Positions 7,748 to 15,828 of a stretch of 64,000 nt of DNA are shown piece after piece. Position 1 is the stretch's first letter; each line of letters starts with the position of its first letter. Source of the stretch: a virus; the IMG/VR virus record IMGVR_UViG_3300047499_000102, positions 34,011 through 98,010 of that record. The stretch is one strand, 5' to 3'. The translations under genes and the position numbers were made by a program. The notes beneath the pieces are model-generated. The model searched no databases and was not told the DNA's origin. It saw only the letters and a list, made by a program, of their open reading frames with translations.

Positions 7748-9649
7748 TCACTGGGTCATCGCCGTCCCAACGAGCCGCGCCACGCCCGCCGAATAGCAGA
7801 CGTGCGGCGTCTGGGTGGACGCCGTCGCCGTGATGGTGGTGCCCCAGTTTTGGCTGTTGGCGATGAGCGTGACGCCGTTGGACAAGCCGGTGACCGCCGT
7901 GAAGTCCAGGTCCCAGCACGCTCCGTCGGTCGCCGGGAAGGTGACCGTGGTGCCAGCTCCCGAAAGCGTCCCGGTGAACTTGATGTGGGGCGAGTTGTAG
8001 ACCGTGTTCGCCAGGACGTTAGAGGCGCCCGAGGTGAGGGCCTGGGAGGTGCTCATCCAAGAGAAAGCATTCGTGCCGCTCACCCCGCCTACAGGTACAC
8101 GGTGCTGTTCGTTGACGTTCGACAAGGCAACATACGTCGAACCACCAAGACTGAACCCAATGTTTTCGTTGGCTGGTCCATTGAGAGTGAGCGACGTGCT
8201 TGAGTACGCGATTGCGTAATTCGTGGAACTTGGAGTAACTCCGTTGAAATAGATAGCGCCCTGCGAAGTGGTCCCCACCTGCGCCCCCATCGCCACGAGA
8301 GTGCTGCCTGCACGCTGCACGTTGACGTACGCCTCCGTGCCACCGCTGTTCGGCGCGTTCACCTGGAGGTTGATCGAGCCTGAAGTGAAAGTAGCGTTAG
8401 AGGCCGCGCCTGCTCCGGCTGCAAGATTGAGTGAGCCACCAGTGACGTTTGTGGTCGCAGTAGCAAAAGCCGATTGAGCGGAGATAGTCGTGCTGTTCGT
8501 CGCCGTGTCCGTGGTCTGGGCCGCCTGATTGAGCGCGGGAGTCAGCGTCTTCGCCCACTGCACCGTCGCCTGCGAGTCGAGGAAGAACGTGTTGCCTGAG
8601 AAATGCGCCAGCGCGCTTCCCAACTGCGTGATGTACACGCTGCCGCCCGTGCCGGCGTTGACGTTCGTCTCCGAGGCGCCGTTCGACATGATCGCGTAGT
8701 TGCCAGTCCCCGGAGTGATCCCACCCGTGCCAGCTAGGTACAGGGCGCCGTAAGCGGTCACCGAGCCGACGAGAGGTTGGACGTTGCCGAACTGCGAGCC
8801 GCCCGACTGGAAGACGATGGACCCGTTCAGGCCCGCCGTAGCCGATCCGCTAGTGCCTCCAGCCCCAGAGCTGAGCACGAGGTTTCCACCCGTGCCGCCG
8901 TTGTTGCTCGCACCTGTTGCAGCCTGTCCCGCCTGCGCGCTGAGCGTCATGGTGACGCCGGCAGCACCAGATCCCGCGGATGTAGAAGACAGAGCTGACT
9001 GGGTGAACGTCGGATTCGCGATGCTAGAGATCCAGGCCCACGTGCTCGCCGTTAGATTAGCTTCCGCAACGTTAGCCACTGCAAATTGCAGAGTGCTGCC
9101 CGGCGCATTGATAATGGTTGTTGAGCCGTTGCAGGCGAGACTGTAGTTCGAGCTAGATGCAGAAAGGTTACTCAGCCAAATAGCTCCGTAGCTGCTTCCG
9201 TTTGACTCTTGCCCCATCTGCACATAGTTCGAGCCACCACTCTGAACTTGGACAGCACCTGGAGATCCAGTACTGTTCGGAGCTGGTGTGTTCAGGATGA
9301 TGTTGCCGGGAGTGTTGGTGCCGGCGTTGAGCGGGGCCTGAGACGCGATGGTGAGGTTGACGCCGTTGCCGGTCGTCGAGGTGGCCTGCGTCAGCGTCGG
9401 ACTCGTGGTCCCCGCGGTCCACTGGAGCGACGCGGGGGTGATCGTGATGGGGCTCGTCCCCGAGATGCTCACGACCGTCTGGGAGGTGCTCGTGGAGCCC
9501 GCGAGATCGCCCGCCCACGTGACGGAGCCGCCCGAACCGCTGCCGCCCACCGGGCCGTAACCGTTGCTCTGCGCGCTCACCGTGCTTGAGGCAAGCATGG
9601 CGAAGACGGTCAGGCAGAGCGCGAGCAGAAGTAGTTTGGACTTCGTCAT
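7748..9649 (-). CDS. Secreted Gly/Ser/Thr-rich fibre-like protein
   Basis: 633 residues. A clear Sec signal peptide (KLLLLALCLTVFAMLASSTVSA) is followed by a long beta-type, Gly/Ser/Thr/Asn-rich chain with repeats such as QVQSGGSNYVQMG, VFQSGGSQFGNVQ and LNVQRAGSTLVAMG-like blocks, as in phage tail fibres. The C-terminal 90 residues (TGTLSGAGTTVTFPATDGACWDLDF) resemble a fibre tip. Parts of the gene (about 8.2-9.3 kb) are noticeably lower in GC than its neighbours, suggesting recent acquisition. A signal peptide on a fibre-like phage protein is unusual. Confidence 0.7.
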   Translation of the reverse strand: MTKSKLLLLALCLTVFAMLASSTVSAQSNGYGPVGGSGSGGSVTWAGDLAGSTSTSQTVVSISGTSPITITPASLQWTAGTTSPTLTQATSTTGNGVNLTIASQAPLNAGTNTPGNIILNTPAPNSTGSPGAVQVQSGGSNYVQMGQESNGSSYGAIWLSNLSASSSNYSLACNGSTTIINAPGSTLQFAVANVAEANLTASTWAWISSIANPTFTQSALSSTSAGSGAAGVTMTLSAQAGQAATGASNNGGTGGNLVLSSGAGGTSGSATAGLNGSIVFQSGGSQFGNVQPLVGSVTAYGALYLAGTGGITPGTGNYAIMSNGASETNVNAGTGGSVYITQLGSALAHFSGNTFFLDSQATVQWAKTLTPALNQAAQTTDTATNSTTISAQSAFATATTNVTGGSLNLAAGAGAASNATFTSGSINLQVNAPNSGGTEAYVNVQRAGSTLVAMGAQVGTTSQGAIYFNGVTPSSTNYAIAYSSTSLTLNGPANENIGFSLGGSTYVALSNVNEQHRVPVGGVSGTNAFSWMSTSQALTSGASNVLANTVYNSPHIKFTGTLSGAGTTVTFPATDGACWDLDFTAVTGLSNGVTLIANSQNWGTTITATASTQTPHVCYSAGVARLVGTAMTQ

Positions 9650-9652
9650 GAC

Positions 9653-10210
9653 TCAGCTCCCCCCGTAGTAGAAGAGCGTGACCGTGTAGTTCGCGATGCC
9701 CGACGAGAAGACGATGGTGGACCCCGCGCCCAACTCGTTCGGGCTGCCCTGCAGCACGGGCCTGCCGAGCGTGAAGGACTGGTTGGCCTGCAGCGTGATG
9801 GGCGGGTTTATCTGCGCGTCGGTGATGCTCGGTCCCGCCGGGGTGATCGTGATCGTCCCCGTGCCGCCCGAGCCAGCCGACCCGGAAAGCATCGTCACGT
9901 AGCTGCCTGCCGGCACCGTGACGGTCGCTGGTGTCGACGTGCCAGCGGTCAGGTAGAAGGTGCCGTTGCCATTCTGGTATCCCGCGTCGTACACGCCGCC
10001 GATGCGAACCCATGGCGCGGGGGGCGGGGGAGGCGACGGAGGACGCGATGTCGGCGACGGGCTCAGCCCCGCCTCCTCGACGTACACGTAGACGGGCATC
10101 GGCTTGGCGCCGATGTACCAGGAGATGCCGCATGCGGAGAGCGAGAACAGGAAGAGCGCGAGCAGCGACACGGCGAGCCAGGTGCCTCGAGCGGCTTGGA
10201 AGCGATTCAT
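9653..10210 (-). CDS. Lipoprotein with beta-sandwich-like C-terminus
   Basis: 185 residues from the ATG at 10210; AAGGA lies about 9 nt upstream. The hydrophobic N-terminus ends in lipobox SLSAC. A Pro-rich linker follows (SPSPTSRPPSPPPPPAP), then a beta-rich domain with Gly/Thr strands. It lies 3 bp upstream of the secreted fibre-like gene, so the two are probably made together. Role unknown; it could display or anchor fibre-like material in the envelope. Confidence 0.65.
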   Translation of the reverse strand: MNRFQAARGTWLAVSLLALFLFSLSACGISWYIGAKPMPVYVYVEEAGLSPSPTSRPPSPPPPPAPWVRIGGVYDAGYQNGNGTFYLTAGTSTPATVTVPAGSYVTMLSGSAGSGGTGTITITPAGPSITDAQINPPITLQANQSFTLGRPVLQGSPNELGAGSTIVFSSGIANYTVTLFYYGGS

Positions 10211-10242
10211 GGGGTGGCGTCCTTCGGTCATGATGGAGTTGG

Positions 10243-10791
10243 TCAGGCGATCTGGACCCATACGTTCGTCGCGACCTGCACGACGGTCGCCTTGGCGTGG
10301 GCGGCGGCCAGCACGAGTGTCGCGGCGCCGTTGATGGTGGCTCCGGTGGGCGTGATGGTGAGCGTGTTGGCGCCGGACATGCTTCCGTCGCCGTCGACGA
10401 AGGTGATGGGAATGCCGACGGGGAGCCCAGCTGGCAACGTCGCGATGCGCGCGGCGGTCAGCCCCGTCGTCGCGTATGTCGCCCTCGCGCCCGAAGCCGA
10501 GAAGTTCTGGTTGGCCACCTCCACCACGACGGGCGACTGGATGACGAAGTTGCCGCCGCCCGCCGCCGCGGTCGCAGCCACGACGGTGGCGCCTTCGGGA
10601 GTCAGGAGAGAGGACTGTTGGAGTTGCCACGTCTGCATCCCCGCCTGGACGTAGAAGAGGCTCCCATCGGGGTACGCGCTCGTGGGCGACAGCGCCTCAA
10701 GGGCGACAAGGCTCGCAACGCTGCCCGCCAGCGGCCCCGGTGGCCCCTGGACGTACTCGGTGACGACGGTCTCGATGACAGGGTTGGTCAT
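10243..10791 (-). CDS. Phage fibre/tip-type structural protein
   Basis: 182 residues. It begins MTNPVIETVVTEYVQGPPGP, a start and GPPGP collagen-like motif common in phage tail-fibre proteins. The rest is Ala/Val/Thr-rich with beta strands (NTLTITPTGATINGAATLVL). No signal peptide is seen. It lies between a lipoprotein and a small baseplate-type protein. Probable virion surface component. Confidence 0.65.
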   Translation of the reverse strand: MTNPVIETVVTEYVQGPPGPLAGSVASLVALEALSPTSAYPDGSLFYVQAGMQTWQLQQSSLLTPEGATVVAATAAAGGGNFVIQSPVVVEVANQNFSASGARATYATTGLTAARIATLPAGLPVGIPITFVDGDGSMSGANTLTITPTGATINGAATLVLAAAHAKATVVQVATNVWVQIA

Positions 10792-10798
10792 GGCTGCC

Positions 10799-11158
10799 TC
10801 AGCTGCCGCTCACGATGAAGGGTCCCGAAAGGAACTCTTGGATGGTGCCGTTGGCCCAGGTGATGAAGAGCTTCGCGAGGTACACTCCCGTCGCGAGCCC
10901 CGCTGTGGTTGCGTTGTCGATGGCGAGCGCGATCGTGCCGGCGCTGCCGCCAAGGACGATCGAGCCTTGCCCGTTGGGCGTCGTCGACACGCTGACCACC
11001 GGCGTTCCGGGGACGGTGGGCGACGTCACCTGAAAAGTCGCCGTGGCGCCCGTAAGATTGACGGGTGAGACCGCGCCGACTGCGCCCGTCTCCCACAGCC
11101 ACGTGCGTGCATAGTCGGCCCCCTGGTCTACGTAGAGGCGACGACGGATGACGGGCAT
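10799..11158 (-). CDS. Small baseplate/upper-fibre-type protein
   Basis: 119 residues. The pattern YVDQGADYARTWLW, VNLTGATATFQV, GSIVLGGSAGTIALAI and GVYLAKLFITWANG fits a widespread phage beta-sandwich family found next to tail-fibre genes (BppU-like or Ig-like proteins). Likely a virion protein linking fibre and baseplate. Assignment rests on motif resemblance only. Confidence 0.65.
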   Translation of the reverse strand: MPVIRRRLYVDQGADYARTWLWETGAVGAVSPVNLTGATATFQVTSPTVPGTPVVSVSTTPNGQGSIVLGGSAGTIALAIDNATTAGLATGVYLAKLFITWANGTIQEFLSGPFIVSGS

Positions 11159-11224
11159 GCTCGCTCTTCCTTCCTATGGCTGCGCGGGCTCGCGCGGCAT
11201 CGATGACGTGACTGGAGCGAACGC

Positions 11225-11326
11225 CTACTGGAGCGCGCCGTAGCGCAGCGACCGGAACTCGCGCAGGTGGCCGAGCGCGTTGGTCGTGCCCTGGCACTGC
11301 CTGCGCATGGTGCGGTCCTCACTCAT
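11225..11326 (-). CDS. Tiny protein of 33 residues
   Basis: The ATG at 11326 overlaps the stop of the upstream secreted protein gene (ATGA), the usual coupling here. The product is basic (MSEDRTMRRQCQGTTNALGH...). No family can be named. Confidence rests on the overlap and GC-rich third positions. Confidence 0.4.
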   Translation of the reverse strand: MSEDRTMRRQCQGTTNALGHLREFRSLRYGALQ

Positions 11327-12303
11327 GGCTTGTAGTCGACGCGCAGCCTTGCGAACGTCACGACGAGCGACGTGCCGGAGCCGGACCGTTGCGCCCCGAT
11401 GCCAGCCTTCAATGTCTTGCCGTTTGCGAGTTCCCAGTTGTTGGATGAGCTGCTGGAAGTCCAAACCTGCTGAATAGTAAGGCTGGCGAGAGTGGGCCAC
11501 CCGCTAGAGTAGCTGCCCCTGTAAGAGAAGAACTGAGGGTAGGACGACAGCTTCGACACTTCCAAAACCATCACGTTATTGGATGAGCTGATGGAAAATA
11601 AGTCACTGACGAAGCCAGAGTTGTTGCTGTTGTTGTACTCGAAAAAGGTAGCGACGCCGACTCCAGCAGTTCCGTACCCTCTCTTGTACCCGTAGCCGTA
11701 GCTCGTCGCGTTTTCGCCAGTGTCCAGGGACAATACAGCGTTGTCGTAGTTGGCAGAGAAGTTGCCAGCCGAGTTATAGGCCCAAACGCGCACGGAGATC
11801 GAAGGGTCGTAGAGCGGCAGAAGCGACGCTAGGTCGACGTAGAGACCTGGATACGTCTTGCCGGTGTTGTAGTCGCTGGTGGATGCCGGCGTGAACGTGA
11901 TACCGGAGCTGCTCAGCGTGGCGTGCGTGACTTCATTCGCAGAGTTGAACTTAGTAAACGTGTAAGCGCCGATGGTGTAGGTGCCGTCGGAGGTGAACGT
12001 CTGCGACCCCTGCGCCGTCAGGTCCAGGTCCATCAGGGTCGTCCACCCGCCGCTAACGCCACCCGAATCAGAACCAGAACTCGAAGGCGGGTATTGCCAA
12101 CTCCACGTCGAGCCATTGCTGCCGAGAAAGGACCCGTCGGGACCAGGGGACGGGATGAGGGGCGACGCGCCAACCTTCGCCGATGCGTCTGGTCCATCGG
12201 CGTGACCAGCAGGGGCGATGTCTCGCCCGAGGCCGACGAGAACGAGCAGCGCCGCCGACAGGAGGGCGACCGCGAGCGCGACGAGGATGCGAGTCTTGGT
12301 CAT
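11323..12303 (-). CDS. Secreted or membrane-anchored fibre-like protein
   Basis: 326 residues. The N-terminus (MTKTRILVALAVALLSAALL) is a signal peptide or anchor, then a Pro/Gly/Ser-rich linker. From about residue 85 the chain is Ser/Asn/Tyr-rich and beta-structured, with lower GC than neighbouring genes. It resembles a lectin- or jelly-roll-type surface protein but no family is named. Like the 633-residue fibre-like gene it combines a signal peptide with virion-fibre style sequence. Confidence 0.65.
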   Translation of the reverse strand: MTKTRILVALAVALLSAALLVLVGLGRDIAPAGHADGPDASAKVGASPLIPSPGPDGSFLGSNGSTWSWQYPPSSSGSDSGGVSGGWTTLMDLDLTAQGSQTFTSDGTYTIGAYTFTKFNSANEVTHATLSSSGITFTPASTSDYNTGKTYPGLYVDLASLLPLYDPSISVRVWAYNSAGNFSANYDNAVLSLDTGENATSYGYGYKRGYGTAGVGVATFFEYNNSNNSGFVSDLFSISSSNNVMVLEVSKLSSYPQFFSYRGSYSSGWPTLASLTIQQVWTSSSSSNNWELANGKTLKAGIGAQRSGSGTSLVVTFARLRVDYKP

Positions 12304-12312
12304 GGGTGTCTT

Positions 12313-13206
12313 TCAGCAGAGGTACAGGCCGGCGGCGACCGAGTAGGTGAACCGGAAGCGCCCGCGCGCGGTGGTGAGCGTCACCGGCGAGTTGGTGGCC
12401 CCCGTGCTGCCCACGTAGTTCGGGTCGACGACGGCGATGCCGTTGCCGCTCACGAGCAGCGGGTTGGACTGCCAGCCCGACTTCCCGAGCGGGTGGCCTC
12501 CCGAGGTCGCGAGCGGCACGTCCACGACTTCCCACCAGAGGCCGTTGCCGCCGTTGCTCGCCGCCGCCAGCGAGGCCGCGTTGGGCAGCGTCACGGTGAA
12601 TCCGCCCGCGCTCGTGTCGACCAGGAAGATCGTGCCGGCCTGGGCGACCGTGAACACCGTGGCGGCGTTCACGTACTGCATCGAGCCGCCACCACCCCCG
12701 GAGCTGCCCGCGTCGACGAGGCGAAACATGCGCATCACGCCGCCGGCCCAATTTCGAAGCACGTCCCACTGGTTCGCCTCGGTTGCGCCCAGGCCCTCCA
12801 TGGCGAGGTTCGGGCTACGAATGGACATCACGAGCGACGTGTCCGTGAGCGCCGGGTTGTACGCCGGGTTGGCTGCGCCGTTGGCCAGCAGACGCGCCGG
12901 GTTGTTGTTCACCGTCAGGCGGACGGGGATCTTGCCCCAGTTGTTGGCCCCGGCCGCTGGCGCGTTGAATGCCGGCGGCAGCGTCGTGGGGTTCGCTGGC
13001 TGGAAGTAGTAGTTCCCCATCGCGTCGGTCGACCAGCCAGCCGGGCAGGCCATGCCAGGTGGGTAGTCGACCATCTGCCAAAGCGCGGACGTCCACCCGC
13101 TGGTGTTCGCGGCCGAGAGTTGGACCGAGCTTCCGAAGGGGACCGTGACCGGTCCGGTCACGACGGCGCCGCCGGCAATGGAAACTTGGACGTTGGCGCT
13201 GGTCAC
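12313..13206 (-). CDS. Tail-fibre-type protein
   Basis: 297 residues from the GTG at 13206; AAGGTGA lies 4-5 nt upstream. The N-terminal part is beta-rich (ITGPVTVPFGSSVQLSAAN-like). The C-terminal half contains TVFTVAQAGTIFLVDTSAGG and FTVTLPNAASL, a pattern seen in the tip domains of many phage fibres. No signal peptide. Its 5' end is divergent from the plus-strand lipoprotein at 13252, with 45 bp between them. Confidence 0.65.
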   Translation of the reverse strand: MTSANVQVSIAGGAVVTGPVTVPFGSSVQLSAANTSGWTSALWQMVDYPPGMACPAGWSTDAMGNYYFQPANPTTLPPAFNAPAAGANNWGKIPVRLTVNNNPARLLANGAANPAYNPALTDTSLVMSIRSPNLAMEGLGATEANQWDVLRNWAGGVMRMFRLVDAGSSGGGGGSMQYVNAATVFTVAQAGTIFLVDTSAGGFTVTLPNAASLAAASNGGNGLWWEVVDVPLATSGGHPLGKSGWQSNPLLVSGNGIAVVDPNYVGSTGATNSPVTLTTARGRFRFTYSVAAGLYLC

Positions 13207-13251
13207 TTGATCACCTTGTCCCTCACGGCAGGAAGTCGTACCTTCAAAAGC

Positions 13252-13896
13252 ATGCGCAACGCATACACACTGTTCGTGATCGCTTTCATCGGCTGTGGCG
13301 GCGCGTCGTTCTCGGCCGCGCCCCCAGGTCCCCTCGCCATAGAGCAAGACGCCGGCGTCCAGATGCCTATCGAGGCTGGGGCGTCGGACGCGTGGCCCGT
13401 GTGGATTGAGGGTGGCGCCGAGCTCGGCGACGACGGCGGCTCCGACGCAGCGCCCGTCGAGGCGACCGCTCCCATCGCCTTCGCGAACCTCGTCGCCTGC
13501 CTGGTCGATCCGTCGACCATCGTCGTCGGCTGCAACGCCATGCCCCTGCAGCGGTGGGGCGTGCCACCCGTCGTCTACGGTGGCGACGCTGGCCCAGAGA
13601 ACCCGATGGACTGTCCCGATGGCGGGGACACGTGCTCGTCGGCGTGCACATCGGGCGGCGCCACCGTCGCCAACTGCGTGGCGGGAACACCCTGCGGCGC
13701 TGGCTTCATCAACAGCCCCACCGCCGTGTGCGTGTCCTGCGTGGCAGCGGCTGACGTCGTTCGCGATCCGCCTGCGTGCCCCGCGAGTTTGACCGCTGTG
13801 CTGTGCAACGCGCAGCCGACTCAGAGCGGCTGTACGAGTGCGGGAGGGCCCTTCTTCTGCTGCCCAAGCAACGGACCCGCGCCCGCGGTCGAATGA
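13252..13896 (+). CDS. Plus-strand Cys-rich lipoprotein (moron candidate)
   Basis: 214 residues, on the opposite strand to every surrounding structural gene. The signal peptide ends in lipobox FIGC (Cys15). The next 70 residues are Ala/Gly/Asp-rich, a style typical of myxobacterial lipoproteins, and the C-terminal 110 residues carry many Cys residues (CPDGGDTCSSACTSGG, CVSCVAAA). A weak promoter-like pair (TTGTCC, 17 bp, TACCTT) precedes it in the 45-bp gap. Independent orientation and a host-like product fit a lysogenic-conversion gene. Confidence 0.75.
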   Translation: MRNAYTLFVIAFIGCGGASFSAAPPGPLAIEQDAGVQMPIEAGASDAWPVWIEGGAELGDDGGSDAAPVEATAPIAFANLVACLVDPSTIVVGCNAMPLQRWGVPPVVYGGDAGPENPMDCPDGGDTCSSACTSGGATVANCVAGTPCGAGFINSPTAVCVSCVAAADVVRDPPACPASLTAVLCNAQPTQSGCTSAGGPFFCCPSNGPAPAVE

Positions 13897-13897
13897 C

Positions 13898-14956
13898 CTA
13901 CTCGAAGCCGAGCAGCAAGATCCCGCCGAAGTGGAACTCCACGGAGTGGAGGAGGATGTTCACGAACGGCGCCGTGGACCCGCTCACGTCGACCGCGCCC
14001 GAGACCAGGATCTGGTAGGCGGTCTGCGCGACGTCGACGGTGGGCAGGTTGTTCGGGTCGAAGTCGAGCTCCAACGACTGCGGCTGTCCATCGTTGTAGT
14101 ACGTCGATGCGTTCGAAGAGGGGAGCAGCTGTCCCGACAGCCCGACGCATGTCCACGTGATTTGGTTGGCGCCTGGGTTGTCGATGACCGTCGCGCCCAC
14201 GACGGTCGGCCATGTCGGCTGCGTCGTGCTGCTCGATGTGCCCGTGCCCGCGATGGCCGTCGCCTTGTAGTAGAAGCCGGTGGCGTTGACGGTCTGCGGC
14301 AGTATGTACGTGCCGACCGGGTACACCGTGGAGGGTAGCCAGCTCGTGGCCGCTGGTGCGAGGAGCGAGTAGCTATCGGTCGCCGAGTCCCAGCCGACAA
14401 TGGCGAAGGAGAGCGGGCTCGCCGAGGCGAAGGCCGGTGGTTTCGTGACCACCCGGTAGTGGAGGATTATCTTCACGAGTTGAGCGCTGGCGTGGAGGCT
14501 CCGACCCGGGATGGTCAAGGTCATGTACTGCCCGCCGTAGACCGACTGGGCGCCGACCGTGGAGGGCACCGTGGACACGGCGAGGTAGTCGTCGGGAAGC
14601 CACGAGTAATTGCCCGAGATCGTCGACCCGCCAAGGGGCACCTGCATGTCGGTCATCGACAGCACGATGACGTCGGTGCCAGCGGAAGTGAGCTTTGGAC
14701 TGTTGCCTGCGACCGCATCGACCAGCACGCGGCCGCCGGGCCCAGTGCTCACGTTGCCCGTGAAGAGCGTCCCCGTGGTGATGAATTGCATGCCCGCGCC
14801 GCCGATGATGACTGGCGAGCTCGGGGCGTAGGCGCCTCCCCCGTCGCCGCTCACGGTGCGGCTCATGCGGTCGTCGAGGGTGCGATAGTCCTGGGCACCC
14901 GGCACGAACTCGCCTACCCATCGCCCTGACGGCCTTACGAAATCGAAGTGGCTCAC
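13898..14956 (-). CDS. Virion surface protein with cysteine-type repeat module
   Basis: 352 residues from the GTG at 14956 (GTGA overlap with the upstream stop). It carries the block GDGGGAYAPSSPVIIGGAG shared with the next two genes, and one copy of a ~60-residue module (WLPSTVYPVGTYILP ... QPTWPTVVGATV ... WTC) found again in other virion proteins of this window. Probably a fibre or baseplate-proximal protein. Its stop lies one base from the stop of the convergent plus-strand lipoprotein gene. Confidence 0.65.
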   Translation of the reverse strand: MSHFDFVRPSGRWVGEFVPGAQDYRTLDDRMSRTVSGDGGGAYAPSSPVIIGGAGMQFITTGTLFTGNVSTGPGGRVLVDAVAGNSPKLTSAGTDVIVLSMTDMQVPLGGSTISGNYSWLPDDYLAVSTVPSTVGAQSVYGGQYMTLTIPGRSLHASAQLVKIILHYRVVTKPPAFASASPLSFAIVGWDSATDSYSLLAPAATSWLPSTVYPVGTYILPQTVNATGFYYKATAIAGTGTSSSTTQPTWPTVVGATVIDNPGANQITWTCVGLSGQLLPSSNASTYYNDGQPQSLELDFDPNNLPTVDVAQTAYQILVSGAVDVSGSTAPFVNILLHSVEFHFGGILLLGFE

Positions 14957-15825
14957 TGCGGCCTCATGTCGGCGATGCCCGTGAAGGAGGCCACGCACTC
15001 AAGCCAGATGTTGCCGGCCACCGCGTTGTTCCCCGCCTCGTCGATGATCTCGGCGAAATAGAAGAACTGCGAGGTGTCGATGATCACGTTTGGCACACAC
15101 GTGAGGGTGTAGGACTGCGGGTTGCCTCCGTTGTTCCATTGCGCGAGGTTCGGCGTCGGATGGAAGACCTCGAAGCCGTCGCCGACGGTGCCGGATCCCA
15201 AGGCGGTGATGTTGCCGTAGACGTCGATCTGGTGGACGCGGAAGAGGGGGAGGCTCGTCGGCACCCCAGTGTGCGTCGCCGTCGCGAACCAGAAGGTCAC
15301 CGTCGCAAGCGTGGCGCCGTTGTGCACCCGCAGCGGCACGAGTAGGCGCCCACCTAGGCGGTAGGCAAACGCCGAGTTGGTGTTGATGACGCCACCTGTC
15401 AGCACGGGGTTCGGGAGCATCACCGCATAGCCACCGACCGCGTCTCCGGCGGCGTCGACGATCTGGCAGCCCGAGGCGTCCTTGCCCAAGGACATGGGCG
15501 TGTTCAACGTCCGGGTGTTCATCGCCTGCCCGGTCGCCAACTCGATGAAGTCGCTGTCGCCGTGCGTCAGGCTGTTCACGTTCTCGAACGTGAGCAGGTT
15601 GCGCGCGAAGTGGACGCTGGTCTGGGTCGCGGGCGGCTCCAGATACCACGGCCCCGCGCACCACATGCCCGCGCCACCGATACCGAGCGGCGCGGCAGGC
15701 GCCCACGTGCCTCCAGCGTCGCCATCAATCGCGGCGACCTGTCCAGCGTCCAGCGCCGTGAAGTACGAAGCTGGGATGGGCACGCCGTTGACGTAGAAGC
15801 TGTCGGCGAAGATTCGTGCGGGCAT
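14953..15825 (-). CDS. Virion surface protein, paralogue of its neighbours
   Basis: 290 residues. The block DGDAGGTWAPAAPLGIGGAG (about residues 34-53) is shared with the proteins on either side. The remainder is beta-rich (TVTFWFATATHTGVPTSLPL; QSYTLTCVPNVIIDTSQFFYF), also resembling the neighbours, so the three genes probably arose by duplication. No known domain. Likely fibre or receptor-contact protein of the tail tip. Confidence 0.65.
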   Translation of the reverse strand: MPARIFADSFYVNGVPIPASYFTALDAGQVAAIDGDAGGTWAPAAPLGIGGAGMWCAGPWYLEPPATQTSVHFARNLLTFENVNSLTHGDSDFIELATGQAMNTRTLNTPMSLGKDASGCQIVDAAGDAVGGYAVMLPNPVLTGGVINTNSAFAYRLGGRLLVPLRVHNGATLATVTFWFATATHTGVPTSLPLFRVHQIDVYGNITALGSGTVGDGFEVFHPTPNLAQWNNGGNPQSYTLTCVPNVIIDTSQFFYFAEIIDEAGNNAVAGNIWLECVASFTGIADMRPQ

Positions 15826-15828
15826 GGG

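Noticed and set aside
11923-13896. A 657-residue plus-strand frame covering the fibre genes
   Set aside because: Only its last 214 codons, from the ATG at 13252, look like protein with a lipobox. The front part is the Arg/His/Val-rich shadow of minus-strand genes.
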